Assembly (NCBI RefSeq): GCF_000236905.1
Contig: NC_016521.1
Coordinates: 1,025,521-1,089,520, forward strand
Reading direction: 5' to 3'
DNA from: Tetrapisispora phaffii CBS 4417
Lineage: Eukaryota; Ascomycota; Saccharomycetes; Saccharomycetales; Saccharomycetaceae
DNA: 64,000 nucleotides
Position numbers and translations under genes: made by a program. Below, piece after piece: positions 9,148 to 20,500 of this stretch (positions are counted from its first letter, which is position 1; the number at the start of each line of letters is the position of its first letter). The notes beneath the pieces are model-generated. The model was not told where the DNA came from, searched no databases, and saw nothing but the letters and a program-made list of their open reading frames with translations.

Positions 9148-10212
9148 TTACTTCAGGAGGAGATCTCGGTGCCTTTGTTTATTTTTCTCAAGTGTATTTT
9201 TATCTTTTCTCTTGTTTGTCTTCCTTAATGATTGACCATTCCCTATGAAATTGTTTGATTCCTGAATGTTGTTATCATCATCTTGCTCAGCCTTTGGTAG
9301 TACTATTGGAAAGCCAAAAAATAATTGACCTTCTGGCAAATCCAGTCTTCTAGGTTCCCCATCAAGGGATATTTTTGAAACATCAATCTCTTCAGGCTCG
9401 GTCTTTTTCGTTGCTTTCCCAGATAATTTTGAACCAATCCCAGCGAAGCTCTTTCTATCATTTAAATGTTCTTGTGCAATGCCGGTATAATTTATTCTTC
9501 TAGACATGGAGCCAACAGTTTGGCCAGATAAATTTATTACTTTGCTTGCCATTTTTTCCTCTTTTTCCTTTTGCATAGCTTTATAGTCAGGTTCTACATA
9601 TCCAACCGGTGGAGCAAAATCTGTCACTAAATCTGTTTCAATAACACAAATACCATGTAGGGGTGATTCAGGTTTCACTTCTAATATTTTAATTCTATAA
9701 ATTTTGTTATTGTATGATATTTCAATGATATCATCTTTTGTCAGTGTTGAAAAATTTCTTAATGAATTTTCCAGAACAGCTTTCGGATCTGATATATCTA
9801 AGAAATCAGTGGATTGAGGTTCAAGATTAACATATGAACCCAGAGGTATATCAGTTGTAGCAATAGTTAGCAACGAACCTGCTTTCACACTCAGCGTTTC
9901 CATCATCCATTGGGGCAAGTAAACCCTACCTTCCTCGGCAGTAAACTCTAAAACACCACCATGAGTAACTTTCCCAGTTTCATTCGAAGTCAGTTCAAAC
10001 AGCATGGGATACCTTATGTTCAACATTGTCAACTTATTCAAAGCACTTGGCGGCAAAAATATTTTACCCCAAAAGTTAGCATCATCTTTACGAATCCTAT
10101 CGTTCATCATTGAAATTGGATAACATCTAAAGAAGGATTCAAACCTCTGTGGTAAATTGATGAAATCAGATGCACTACCAGCACCACCAAAAGAACCAAA
10201 TCCAGTAAACAT
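9148..10212 (-). CDS. UFD1: Ufd1, substrate-recruiting cofactor of the Cdc48 ATPase
   Basis: Ufd1 pairs with Npl4 on the Cdc48/p97 AAA ATPase to bind polyubiquitinated substrates for ER-associated degradation and the ubiquitin-fusion pathway. The 354-residue product opens with a glycine-rich MFTGFGSFGG. It then has the UFD1 double-psi barrel domain (about residues 20-200) with FRCYPISM, LNIRYPMLFEL and VYLPQWMMETL. The basic, low-complexity C-terminal part carries Cdc48-binding short motifs in the family, for example the stretch near LSGKATKK and the LFFGFPIVLP segment. Length is near the S. cerevisiae protein. It is divergent from TFC4, as YGR048W is from YGR047C. I saw no Rpn4 (PACE) element in the upstream spacer. 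Confidence 0.96.
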   Translation of the reverse strand: MFTGFGSFGGAGSASDFINLPQRFESFFRCYPISMMNDRIRKDDANFWGKIFLPPSALNKLTMLNIRYPMLFELTSNETGKVTHGGVLEFTAEEGRVYLPQWMMETLSVKAGSLLTIATTDIPLGSYVNLEPQSTDFLDISDPKAVLENSLRNFSTLTKDDIIEISYNNKIYRIKILEVKPESPLHGICVIETDLVTDFAPPVGYVEPDYKAMQKEKEEKMASKVINLSGQTVGSMSRRINYTGIAQEHLNDRKSFAGIGSKLSGKATKKTEPEEIDVSKISLDGEPRRLDLPEGQLFFGFPIVLPKAEQDDDNNIQESNNFIGNGQSLRKTNKRKDKNTLEKNKQRHRDLLLK

Positions 10213-10794
10213 TTTTTTTCTCTTCTTGTGTTATTCTCTTTCTTCAAACAAAATCTTCAAACTTCGCAGTATCTCAAAGCAACACCAATCTGCACTAGGT
10301 CTTCAATCTCAGGATTTGGATCTACTCCTACTAAAATAACAATTCAACAAACTGTATATATTTATGAATCAGTTTATATATATAAAGGTATTAATTATAT
10401 AATGCCTTCCTTCACAAAATTCTAGTTTCTAAGTTATATATCACGTGCCCACTAAAATATATTCTATCGTTTTCCACGAAACGGTTTTTCCAGGTCAAAC
10501 TGAGAAAACAAATAAAATGGAAACTATATAATAGGATAAACAAGATTTAAAAGGTATAAAGGTAGATGAGCGGCTAATTTGATCCATGGTTTTATTCGTT
10601 TATGGGGTGTAAGAGAGATTGCAAAGGATAATTTTTGGATACCTGTTGATATAATAAGACAGTTTGTTTGTGTTCATTGACTTAAACACGGTAAATGAAC
10701 TACAATAACACATACGATTAAGGTTTTATTTGTATCTGTGGGTCTATTTTATTAGAGAACGTCGATAAAAAGTAACTGGAAGTGCTCAGAAAAT
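10213..10794. promoter_or_regulatory. Divergent UFD1-TFC4 promoter region
   Basis: This 582-base spacer serves UFD1 leftward and TFC4 rightward. It holds a CACGTG E-box (10442-10447, preceded by T as in Cbf1 sites) and an SCB-like CACGAAA near 10476-10482. No gene is seen. Confidence 0.5.
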
Positions 10795-13700
10795 ATGAGC
10801 AAGTATAACCATAGTGACATAGAGGAGAGAAACGATTCTGACCATGAACATTTGTACGAGAATATTGATCAACTGAGACATATGGTGACTAGTGATAGTG
10901 GCAATGATGATGATATAGCTGTTGATGAAGATGAGAGTGAAGATAATATGGTTATAGATATGAGTGATGATGATTATACGTATAATGACCTTAGAAGAGA
11001 TATGCATGACGACAATGAGGAGGGCAAGCAAGAAGGATTTTATGAGTCTGACGATGGGAATTCTTTGTTAAGGGAATTCTCCGATTATGGAGAAGTCGAG
11101 GAAGATGATGATGAGGAAGATTTTATGAATGCAATTAGGGAGGCAAATAATTTTAAAGTTAGAAGAAAAAAAAATAAAACTAAAGGAAAGAAAACACCAT
11201 CAAGACCACGCAGAGAGAAAATAATTGATCCTGAACTAGCTCAATTGATTTCAGATGCTAATGAAGCATTTGTTAGAAATGATTTATTGGTTGCTGAAAA
11301 ATTGTATAATGACATTATTAAAAAAGACGCAAGAAATTTTGCTGCTTACGAGACATTGGGTGACATTTATCAACTTCAAGGTAGATTGAATGATTGTTGT
11401 AATTCTTGGTTCTTAGCTGCACATTTAAATTCTTCTGATTGGCAATTTTGGAAAGTTGTAGCAAGACTTTCAGCAGATTTGGGTCACAAAAGACAAGCAA
11501 TTTATTGTTATTCACGTGTAATTAATATCAATGCAGATGATTGGGAGTCTCTATATAATAGATCCACCATGTATAAAGAGATTGGACAAATTGGTAGAGC
11601 ATTAGAAGGTTTCCAAAAAATTTACCATCATAATCCCTTCGATGCTAATATATTAAGAGAGTTAGCAGTTCTATATGTCGATTATGAGAGAATCCCTGAT
11701 TCAATAGATTTGTATTTGAAAGTATTTGAAAAAAACGTACAGAAAAGAAAGGCAATATTATCTGCTTCAGAGAGTGCTCTTGAGTCTTCAGAAGATGAAG
11801 AAACAACTTCGGATAAATTGGAAAATGAAGGAAATGAAGAGAGTGATGTAGATATTGAAATAACTGATGAAATGGAAGAAGAAATGGCAGAATATCCCAA
11901 TATTAATTGGAAAAAAATTTATAAACGTTATAAATGTATCACCTTTGATTGGTCAGCACTAAATATTCTAACAGAACTATATCTTAAGCTGCCAGTCAAT
12001 CAACAATCAGGGATTAAAACTATAAAACGTTGTGCTCGTTGGATACAACATCGTGAATTGCAAGTATTTTGGGATGATGTTCTGGATGATTCCGAATTTG
12101 ATGATAGAAGAAACAAAAACGGTAGATTTGATGCTCTTCCTGAGGTTGAGAAGAATAAGGAGTATTTTTTACCAATCGATATAAGAATTAGACTTGGCTT
12201 ATTTAGATTACATAATGATCAACTACTAGAAGCCATGAGTCATTTCCAATTATTATATGACGAGTCATTTACAGAAGTTGCAGATTTATATTTTGAAGTT
12301 GCCATAACATTAACAAAAAATGAAAAATATAAAGAAGCTATCGACTTCTTTTTGCCTTTATTGACATTGGAGGACTATAATAATATCGAATTATTCAGAC
12401 CAATTGGTAAATGCTACAAGGAAACAGAGGATTATGCAAATGCCAGGATATATTATGAAAAGGTGATTAAATCTAACCTTTGTGATTTAGATGATAAGGT
12501 TGCACTGGCAGAAATAAATTATCAGTTAGGTAATATGGATGAATTTAACAACATACTGTTAGAAGTAGTGGAGTTAAGAAAAAAAGAAACAGAAAATTTA
12601 ATAAAGATTGCGACGGAAGATGAAAACATTGATATAGGAACACAAAACAAAGAATCGGCTACGAATAGAAAACCTAAAGGAGATGATGTCTCTAGTAAAC
12701 CATTACTAGAGGACAGCATGTTTAGACAGGCTACTTTTAGAAAGAAAAAGACTCCAGAAGATGTTGAAAGAGAGAAAGCAGAACGTGAGAGGAAAATAAC
12801 TTCAAAAGTTGTTGAACAATATAATAAACTGAAACTTTTTAAAGAAGATCTTGATCTGGGCAATAAAAAACAGATATTATTATGGGTTGATGCAGTTTCT
12901 GATTTGATTGATGTATTCACTAGTGTTAAAAATTTTTTCATGAAAAGTAGATCTAAAAGGTTTGTAGGTATCATTAGGAGAACAAAGAAATTCAACAAAG
13001 CAATTGATCAAAAAATTGACAGACTGGTGAAATTATCAGAAGGTGGCACAATTGTAGATGGTTTCCCTCTAATGGAAGAACGTGTGATTCTTACTTCAAC
13101 TACAAAGCTTCGTGGTTTGACCTACGACCAATGGTTTGATTTATTTATGGAATTATCTTTAACTATTACAAAATTTCAAAGTATAGAAGATGGTTTGAGT
13201 GTCATTGAAACAGCTCAAGAAGTCAATGTATTTTATCAAAACCCAGAAAGGGTTAAGATGATGAGGTTTGTTAAACTTGCAATTGTTCTGCAAATGGATA
13301 ATGAAGAAGCCTTGACCGAAAATTTAAGAAGTCTACTAAACCAATTTCAATTCAACAGAAAAGTATTACAGGCTTTTATGTATAGTTTGTCTAGGAACCA
13401 AACATCTTTGGAAATATTGAGTTCAACAGTACAGCAAAAATTCTTTTTAAGACAGTTAAAAGCATTCGACAGTCTTAGGTATGGAATATACGTAAGTGGT
13501 CAAGCCTTTATTACAAATAAGGAAGTTATTAATCCGAACAACAAAATCTCTCCATATTTGTACTATATATATGCTATTCTGTTATATTCCAGTAGAGGTT
13601 TCTTATCTGCTTTGCAATACTTAAATTTATTGGAAAGGGAACTGCCGAATGATCCTATGGTTAATCTATTGTCTGGGCTATCCCATTTACATCGTTCTAT

Positions 13701-14007
13701 GCAAAGATTAACCCCTAACAGGCATTTCCAAATCCTTCATGGTTTACGTTATATATTCAAGTACTATGATATACGATCTGAATCATATACTGATCTAGAA
13801 AAACAAGAAGCAGATTACAATTTGGGTAGGGCATTCCATCTCATAGGTCTATTTTCGATTGCAGTCCAATATTACCATAAAGTCATGGAAGCCTATCCTG
13901 ATCCAGTATTGAAGAAACATGCTGCTTACAACTGTATTATTATTTACCAAGAAAGTGATAACACTGAACTAGCATCATATCTAATGGAAAAATATTTATC
14001 GGTGTAA
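10795..14007 (+). CDS. TFC4: TFIIIC 131-kDa subunit tau131 (Tfc4)
   Basis: Tfc4 is the TPR subunit of TFIIIC. It sits in the tau-A lobe, contacts the A box and recruits TFIIIB through Brf1 and Bdp1 at RNA polymerase III genes. The 1070-residue product has a very acidic N-terminus (about residues 1-110) and a basic stretch (RRKKNKTKGKK). A first array of tetratricopeptide repeats runs over about residues 140-320 (ANEAFVRNDLLVAEKLYNDI, LGDIYQLQGRLNDC, YNRSTMYKEIGQIGRALEGF). An acidic linker, further TPRs (about 470-590) and a C-terminal helical TPR region follow. Length is close to the S. cerevisiae subunit. Its divergent neighbour UFD1 and downstream TAM41 match YGR046-YGR048. Confidence 0.95.
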   Translation: MSKYNHSDIEERNDSDHEHLYENIDQLRHMVTSDSGNDDDIAVDEDESEDNMVIDMSDDDYTYNDLRRDMHDDNEEGKQEGFYESDDGNSLLREFSDYGEVEEDDDEEDFMNAIREANNFKVRRKKNKTKGKKTPSRPRREKIIDPELAQLISDANEAFVRNDLLVAEKLYNDIIKKDARNFAAYETLGDIYQLQGRLNDCCNSWFLAAHLNSSDWQFWKVVARLSADLGHKRQAIYCYSRVININADDWESLYNRSTMYKEIGQIGRALEGFQKIYHHNPFDANILRELAVLYVDYERIPDSIDLYLKVFEKNVQKRKAILSASESALESSEDEETTSDKLENEGNEESDVDIEITDEMEEEMAEYPNINWKKIYKRYKCITFDWSALNILTELYLKLPVNQQSGIKTIKRCARWIQHRELQVFWDDVLDDSEFDDRRNKNGRFDALPEVEKNKEYFLPIDIRIRLGLFRLHNDQLLEAMSHFQLLYDESFTEVADLYFEVAITLTKNEKYKEAIDFFLPLLTLEDYNNIELFRPIGKCYKETEDYANARIYYEKVIKSNLCDLDDKVALAEINYQLGNMDEFNNILLEVVELRKKETENLIKIATEDENIDIGTQNKESATNRKPKGDDVSSKPLLEDSMFRQATFRKKKTPEDVEREKAERERKITSKVVEQYNKLKLFKEDLDLGNKKQILLWVDAVSDLIDVFTSVKNFFMKSRSKRFVGIIRRTKKFNKAIDQKIDRLVKLSEGGTIVDGFPLMEERVILTSTTKLRGLTYDQWFDLFMELSLTITKFQSIEDGLSVIETAQEVNVFYQNPERVKMMRFVKLAIVLQMDNEEALTENLRSLLNQFQFNRKVLQAFMYSLSRNQTSLEILSSTVQQKFFLRQLKAFDSLRYGIYVSGQAFITNKEVINPNNKISPYLYYIYAILLYSSRGFLSALQYLNLLERELPNDPMVNLLSGLSHLHRSMQRLTPNRHFQILHGLRYIFKYYDIRSESYTDLEKQEADYNLGRAFHLIGLFSIAVQYYHKVMEAYPDPVLKKHAAYNCIIIYQESDNTELASYLMEKYLSV

Positions 14008-14412
14008 AACCGGTAGGAGGAAGCTCAGAATTTGCAAATTGACATAATAGCATTTAAACAATCAACAGATTAGTTCCGGTTGGTGTATACTCGATCAAAA
14101 TGATATCAGAATATCATAAGTCTCTCATGCTTGTTGCTTCCTGAATCGGTTTTCTTCTGGATGAAGATTGATTCTTCCGAGATGCTCAATCTAATCGCTG
14201 AAAAACGAAGAATGAAATATTATAAGCTATGTAATAATGAAAAACTCGAGAAAAAGGGAGTCTCTTGATAGATACTATTGATAAATAACGTTTGTAATAA
14301 TAAATAAATATATTTAAATACCCTTTGCCCATGTTCAGGAAGTTATATTTCTGAATATCTAAGTAATCAGAATTCGTGAGATTCGAGTTTAATTAAAATC
14401 AAGACAAGGACC
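14008..14412. other. TFC4-IST1 intergenic region
   Basis: This 405-base spacer holds the TFC4 terminator and the IST1 promoter. It is AT-rich with no gene and no strong motif that I could name. Confidence 0.4.
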
Positions 14413-15368
14413 ATGTCTCCGCCAAATATCCCATATCATGTATGTGTAAGATTTGATGCCTTTACTAATTATGGAACTTTATTTACTAACTGGATATTTT
14501 ATTTTGAAAACAGATCAGACTAAAAACATGTCTTAAGATGGTTATCCAAAGACTAAGGTATGCACAAGAAAAGCAACAAGCATTAGCCAAAAAGGGAAGA
14601 AGGGATGTCGCTCAGCTGTTAAGCAACTCTAAAGAACAGAAAGCTCATTATAGAGTCGAGACATTGATTAATGATGATATTCATATTGAGTTGTTAGAAC
14701 TTTTGGAATTGTATAGCGAATTGTTGCATGCCCGAGTTATGATCGTAAATAGCGTTCAGGATGAGGCAAGTCTGATTGAAAATCACATGGAAGATGGTAT
14801 AAATGAGGCAGTACGTGCATTAGTCTATGCTACTCTTTATGTCCCAGAGGTTAAGGAGTTGACGCAATTAAGAGATTTATTAGGAATGAAGTTCGGAAAT
14901 GAATTTCTAAAATTAATACTGGAAGATCACATTGGTGTTCCTGATAAAGTTGTTAGGAAATGTTCCCCAAAGTTACCATGTGTAGACCTTGTTGAGTTGT
15001 ACTTAAAAGAAATTGCTACGACTTATGGAGTCCCTTATAGTCTTCTGGATAATGAAAGATTAGAAAATGAACAATTCAATGAAAAATCAGCCATGGATAA
15101 TGAAGAGAGTAATGATGGTGAAGGTGACGGTAATGAAAAGCCGATTGTAGCGGGAGATAATGATGATGATACTCTGATACCTGATGAGAAACATCCGATT
15201 ACAATAAGAAGGCCAAGGAAAAGTAGTGAAACATTTAAGAGAGACTTTAAAATCCCTAAAGAAATTGAGAACGATGTTAAAATTAAGCATACGGTTGAAC
15301 CAATCAAAAAAACTTCCAACGACGAATTAGAAGACCTGAAGAAACGCTTTGCAGCTTTGCGAAGATAG
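14413..15368 (+). CDS. IST1: ESCRT-III-associated protein Ist1, two exons (14413-14439, 14514-15368)
   Basis: Ist1 is an ESCRT-III-like protein that binds Did2 and the AAA ATPase Vps4 and tunes multivesicular body sorting. An ATG at 14538 gives 276 residues but leaves out the conserved start of the family. Upstream, exon 1 (14413-14439) encodes MSPPNIPYH. It is followed by an intron with GTATGT, TACTAAC and CAG, and exon 2 opens in frame with IRLKTCLKMVIQRLRYAQEK. The spliced product is 293 residues. The N-terminal IST1 domain spans about residues 10-190. The acidic linker ends in a Vps4 MIT-interacting motif, LKKRFAALRR. In S. cerevisiae IST1 (YNL265C) adjoins PDR17; here UFD1 and TFC4 and the membrane protein gene lie between. 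Confidence 0.93.
14440..14513 (+). other. Spliceosomal intron in IST1 (74 nt)
   Basis: The 5' splice site is GTATGT at 14440, the branch site is an exact TACTAAC at 14484-14490, and the 3' site is CAG at 14511-14513, 23 bases past the branch heptamer. Splicing joins codon 9 (CAT) to ATC in frame. Unspliced reading meets a TAA at 14521-14523. The 74-nt length is not a multiple of three. Confidence 0.92.
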
Positions 15369-15687
15369 TTATTTAACAACCAAGTTATATATTAACGGTG
15401 TTGTAAATAGAACTAGTCTTTAAAACAAAAAATAATAATTAACATTTTTTTGAAATTATTAGCATTTGACGTTAATTCCAAGACAAAAATGTAAAATTAA
15501 TTTATTGGATATTTTTATTGGGTGTTAAGTCGAAGACATATGTAATAAATGAAAGAAAGTAATATAGAATATATAAATTGAAGAAAGATCGGAATTAGTG
15601 TGGATAATACAAAATAACGATTAGCACATGCAAAATTGGACAATGCGAGGTATCATGTTAAACTGATTTGTTAGTGTTAAAGATACC
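15369..15687. other. IST1-TAM41 convergent 3' region
   Basis: Two genes end into this 319-base AT-rich spacer. Only terminator-like AT-rich sequence is seen. Confidence 0.4.
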
Positions 15688-16872
15688 TTAATTCTTAAGT
15701 GATTTTAATTTTTTAGCCCAAGCATATTGTATGGACTTTGTCAAACCAGCAGTGAAAATACCTTTAATAGTTTGTATACCACTATTTAAAAATATTTTCT
15801 TTTGTAGTTTTGCCAAGGCATTCTCGGGTGTGTAACCCTTTGGAAGGTAGGTTGAATCATTTTGAACAACATCTTTATAAATAGGTTCATAATATTTCTT
15901 GAAGTTGCTTAGATTCTTAGAAACTATATTTTTGACCTTATTAGGATTTTCACCGCCTAACATATATCTAACATCACCAAGGTAACTCAGACCCGCGATT
16001 TCTTCGTAGAATTTGGTTTCGTCGAATACACCGTTATTTTTAGACATAGTCAGGTGTTTGGCCAATGTAGCAGAAGCCCTCAAATTAAGTTGGTTCCAAT
16101 ATTGAACTGTTAGATTGTTTTTCAATATTTTTACTGGCTTTTGTAATCTACCTGCCAAATAGAAGGTGTTCCAAGTTGCTAAATCCTTCAGTAAGATCTC
16201 CATTGATACGATACCATATTTCACGTCGTGTCCATTTATTTTAGCGTATGGATTGAAATAGATACCAGAACCAAGGTCTTCAAACTTCGATACAAAATGA
16301 GAACCAAAATAACGCATGCTTGAATAATGATCTGGATTTTGTCTCATATTCAATGAGTGAAAATGAATTGGGTGAGTCACACCGAAAATCAAATCAATTT
16401 GAGGTTTTTTATCTTCTAGGCCATATCCTGATTGCTGGAAAACACCGGATCCATATCCAAAAGCATATCTGACAGGAGCTTCAAAATTGTTCAGAATTCC
16501 TATCAACTCTTTTTGAAGTCCACCATCGATTGTAAGAAATTGGTTGGAACCATAGTTAGGAGGTAGCTTGTTGAACTTATACATGTAATTAGTGAAACTG
16601 GAGGTTAATTCATTTGATTTTTTTATACCTTTTTCCAAAAAAAATAGATCATCCTTAGGATCCTTCAACACACTTTTAGGTGATTGGTGGTTCTTGCTTC
16701 GCGAAGGCGTCTCCTGTAATATAACATCATCAGTTCTTTGTGAACTATCTTTGTCATCTCCATTGGTATTAGAACTGCTACTCAATGGTCTAAATTTAAC
16801 TGCTTTGTGCCCAACACACAAATACCTTAAACTTTTCTTAGGAAATAAAGCTTTACCTGTACTCAACATCAT
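15688..16872 (-). CDS. TAM41: Mitochondrial CDP-diacylglycerol synthase Tam41
   Basis: Tam41 makes CDP-diacylglycerol from phosphatidic acid and CTP on the matrix face of the mitochondrial inner membrane, the first committed step toward cardiolipin. It is a nucleotidyltransferase-fold enzyme unrelated to Cds1. The 394-residue product has a basic, serine-rich N-terminus (KALFPKKSLRYLCVGHKAVK) consistent with a mitochondrial presequence. The family signature FGYGSGVFQQSGY is at about residues 138-150 and a metal-binding acidic segment QIDLIFGV starts at about 158. HPIHFHSLNMRQNPDHY follows. Length is close to the S. cerevisiae enzyme. TAM41 after TFC4 in the same relative orientation matches YGR046W-YGR047C. 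Confidence 0.95.
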   Translation of the reverse strand: MMLSTGKALFPKKSLRYLCVGHKAVKFRPLSSSSNTNGDDKDSSQRTDDVILQETPSRSKNHQSPKSVLKDPKDDLFFLEKGIKKSNELTSSFTNYMYKFNKLPPNYGSNQFLTIDGGLQKELIGILNNFEAPVRYAFGYGSGVFQQSGYGLEDKKPQIDLIFGVTHPIHFHSLNMRQNPDHYSSMRYFGSHFVSKFEDLGSGIYFNPYAKINGHDVKYGIVSMEILLKDLATWNTFYLAGRLQKPVKILKNNLTVQYWNQLNLRASATLAKHLTMSKNNGVFDETKFYEEIAGLSYLGDVRYMLGGENPNKVKNIVSKNLSNFKKYYEPIYKDVVQNDSTYLPKGYTPENALAKLQKKIFLNSGIQTIKGIFTAGLTKSIQYAWAKKLKSLKN

Positions 16873-17543
16873 AGATAACGTTCAATATATATTTCTTCTC
16901 ACTGTTGACAATAATTACTAAATATTATAAGGATGCAAATTTGCTCCCTAAATCAAATGTACTGGAATTGTAAAACAATAGTTTTCCTTATAACAACTCT
17001 CGAGAATATATAAAATCTATAGGCTGTAATGTCAGTTCCAAATGTAAGTGATACTGTAAGCGGTTATTCATTTATTCCATATATATATATACTAATATAT
17101 TAATCATCTTAGGAATGAAGCGTTATTTATATGCAAATATATCTTGATGGGCTTAGCCATCGCTTAAGGTTCTTTAGACGAATCAAGTAACAACGGGTCC
17201 GGGTAAACACTGATTCAGGTACCAGTTATCGATTAACGTACTATCAGTAACAGATGAACACTCCATTAAAAGCATGTGGGTGTTGAGTATTGCTCATCTC
17301 CTGTGTCTCAGCAGTCCCAGAGGTAGCCTATATTGTTAAGAGGAACTAATCGAAGTATTCCCTAAAGGGAAACAGCAAATATTTAACATGATACAGACAT
17401 ACTACATTGGATGAGTTTTATTCTATGTATTCAAGGTATATGCAAAAGTACGTATTATAAAATGTTATTTGGTATCGAGATATTATCTCATTAGTGTTAG
17501 ATTTTGTCGTCTTCTGTTAGTTATGTAACTATCTTTTACTGAA
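16873..17543. promoter_or_regulatory. TAM41 promoter and PIK1 3' region
   Basis: Both flanking genes run leftward, so this 671-base spacer holds the PIK1 terminator (right side) and the TAM41 promoter. It contains a perfect Reb1-type site (CCGGGTAA, 17199-17206) and a short TTCCC/GGGAA inverted repeat near 17358-17371. I looked for tRNA and snoRNA boxes and found none that hold up. Confidence 0.5.
17199..17206. promoter_or_regulatory. Reb1 site CCGGGTAA
   Basis: Exact match to the reverse of TTACCCGG, bound by the general regulatory factor Reb1, which clears nucleosomes at promoters and can also stop RNA polymerase II. It lies about 330 bases upstream of TAM41 and 340 bases downstream of the PIK1 stop, so either role is possible. 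Confidence 0.5.
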
Positions 17544-20500
17544 TCAACTGTAAATACCTTGCGTGATCAATTGGAATTGATCGTATAGTCTTGTGTAAAT
17601 GCTGCCTAAAGATTTTGCGACCAAAAAGTTCTCTACAAAATCGTCAACTTCATCTTCAGCCAATTCAAGATGGAACCTTTGCTTTAATTGGACACTAGTT
17701 TGTTCACCAGCGTTGAAACATGGTTGCATATTATCTTTTTGCATAATTTCACACATTGAGATAATTTGGTCAGAATACTTTCTGACAGATTTAAATGCTG
17801 CTTTAGTTAAGTTGACGAATTTTTTATAAGGTTCTCCATCAATGCCACCTAATACTTCTGCATATTCATAGGTTAATTTGAATGGAGCAGATTCAAAACC
17901 CACCGAACCTGGAGAGTTAGATAACATGAAACCAAAATCAATATGACAGACATGTCCTTCATTATCAATCATAATGTTACCGTTATGTCTATCTTTAATT
18001 TGTAATAGGTAACATATGACCGAGTATGCAGCTAGAGATGATGCAAAGTTATCTTGTGCGCGTCTGTATTTAAATCCCTTTGGTTCACCAAATGCACGCA
18101 AATAATGGTCATTTAAACTGGCAATGCCTCCCTTTTCATCTAATGTATTCTCTTCAATCATTTTTTTTGTCAGAGATTTCTTAATACTATGAACAGAGAC
18201 AGCATTTGTAATAGTCTCCACTAAACCAGTGTTTGCACTTGTAATTAGGATCTTCATTTTTTTCACCCACACAGGAACCTTTTCTTTAGTCCAAATCTGA
18301 GCCATGGCTTGAATAACTTGGCAAGCAAATGCTTCTTGTCTCAAATCATCACCAGATTTGGCAATGACCGAACACAAATCCCAATTTTCAAGATGACCAT
18401 ATTCCGAAGTTTTACGAATTCTCTCTTTTTTAGCAGCCCAATCTTCACCTAAATAGGAAGTGTCAATACCACCAGTCATTAAATCATTTTCTAATTTACG
18501 CTCACCTGCCATACCATGAATTTGATCAAGATCATTAAATCCAAACTTATCCTGACCTTCCTTCATTGAGGCAATAATTTTAGCACGTATTTGATTTGCA
18601 ACATCTGATAGTTCTTGTGGTGATTTATCCAATTGAGACAACATTAATGCAGATATACGCATTTGGTCAGCCAACTCATTAGTTTCATCATAACGATCAC
18701 TTAACTCGCCCTTGCCATTCTTCACAACAGCATCTAAGTTCATGGCGAAGTTCAATTCAGGATTTCTACCTTCAACTTGTTCCTCAATCACAGGAACTTT
18801 AGTTGTGCTACGCATCACTAAAGATTCTCTATATGCTTCTGCGTCAGTTTGATTTCTTACACCAATCATTGAAAGATCACTTAAATCAATTTCTTTTGGA
18901 CCAAACTCAGAATAATTTGAGGGAGTTAAGGATAAATCTGACATCTGAGACGCTACTCTTTCCTCCTTATTAGCGTTATTGGATAGGTTCATAACGGAAT
19001 CACTTTTTGTAGGGTTTAATATTATGGCATCATTGTTTAGATCACCATTTCCGATAATATTCAGATCAAAACTTAAATTAGATATGTTAGTTTTCTTCCT
19101 TAATATTTCTTCATTATCTTCAGTTGTAGGATCAAAATCGAATTCGTTTCTCAAATATTCTATCAACAATAGATATGGAACCTTTTCAGCGGAATTTAAT
19201 ACTTGAGCCTCGTTTGCAGTAATTGTACATAATTTATGTAATTTGCCCTTTTTGCTTGCTGGTAAAAGAGTAGGTATGTCAACTTCCGCTGGTAAATCTC
19301 TGTTCAATAGAGATAACTCTGCACGTAATGCACTCAATCTAGCATCAGCCGGGACGCTTGATAACCTCTGCGATATAGTTTCCAATGCAATTGCAAACTG
19401 AGTTTCATATTTGAAATAATTGGTTTTCAATAACTTAATCTTTTTTGTAGTTGATAACTTTTCTATATCAACTTCTTTATTTTTACCTTTCAATTTTGCT
19501 TTTTGTAAGGAACTTAAGTTAGATGAAGATGCTGTTCTTAATAATAAGCCTTTATCATCATGCGATGTCGATGCTCTACATTTGAGCTCATTTTTTTCTT
19601 TAGATTGATCATTTTTTTGTATATCATGTAAATCTGGCATGGAACTTGTGAATTGGCTAGATATACTTTCACTAATTTTCATTTCTGTTGAACATTTATC
19701 ATTAACAATTGGGTTAGGTATGTCTTTGTTTTGATTAACTATGGCATCTATATTCTCATCAGATTTAGCCATTTCTATTTCACTATAGGTTCTATGCACA
19801 TAAGAACTGTCTAGATATTTGGATCTTCTCTTTGGTAACTTTATTTTATTTGAAATTTTTTCTTCAAATACTCTTTGACCTATGTTGTCTACCATATCAA
19901 AATTTAAATTTAACTCTAAATCACGTTGTTTTTTAAACATTTGATCTTCAAATGTTTTTGGAGGTATTAAGTCAACTTTTGGAGATGTAGGAGGAGTTGC
20001 GTTGCGTTGATACGAATTATAACCTACATCTCTATTCAATTCGACGACAACGTCCTTACTGTGTTTATGTTTTTTTTTATTCATCAAGGTATTCTTTAGC
20101 GTAATATTTTTCCTGAAATCTTTCATTGCAGATTTTGCTAATTTGAACACAAATGCTTTTTGTCTTCTTCCTTGTGATTCGACCAAAGGTTCTGCATATT
20201 CAGCCAATGCAGGCGATGCTATTGTTGCAAAAATCAAAGAACTATACATTATAGCAGGAGCGATATTTTCTTGCATTTTTGACTTTCTGCTAATAACCCC
20301 AGTGTTTGGATCCACTTTCCTATCGAAATCATCGTCATCATCATCCTTCCCATCAATACTGGTATTGAATAGTGCGTATTGCTGATCGTTTAAAACTCTT
20401 CTTGCAACTTGGAAACCGTAAGATTCCGGATCTGTGGATAAGTCAGCTAGCAGGGCTTGCAGTTGCCAAAACGTCAATAATGCAAAATGTGGATTTTCAT

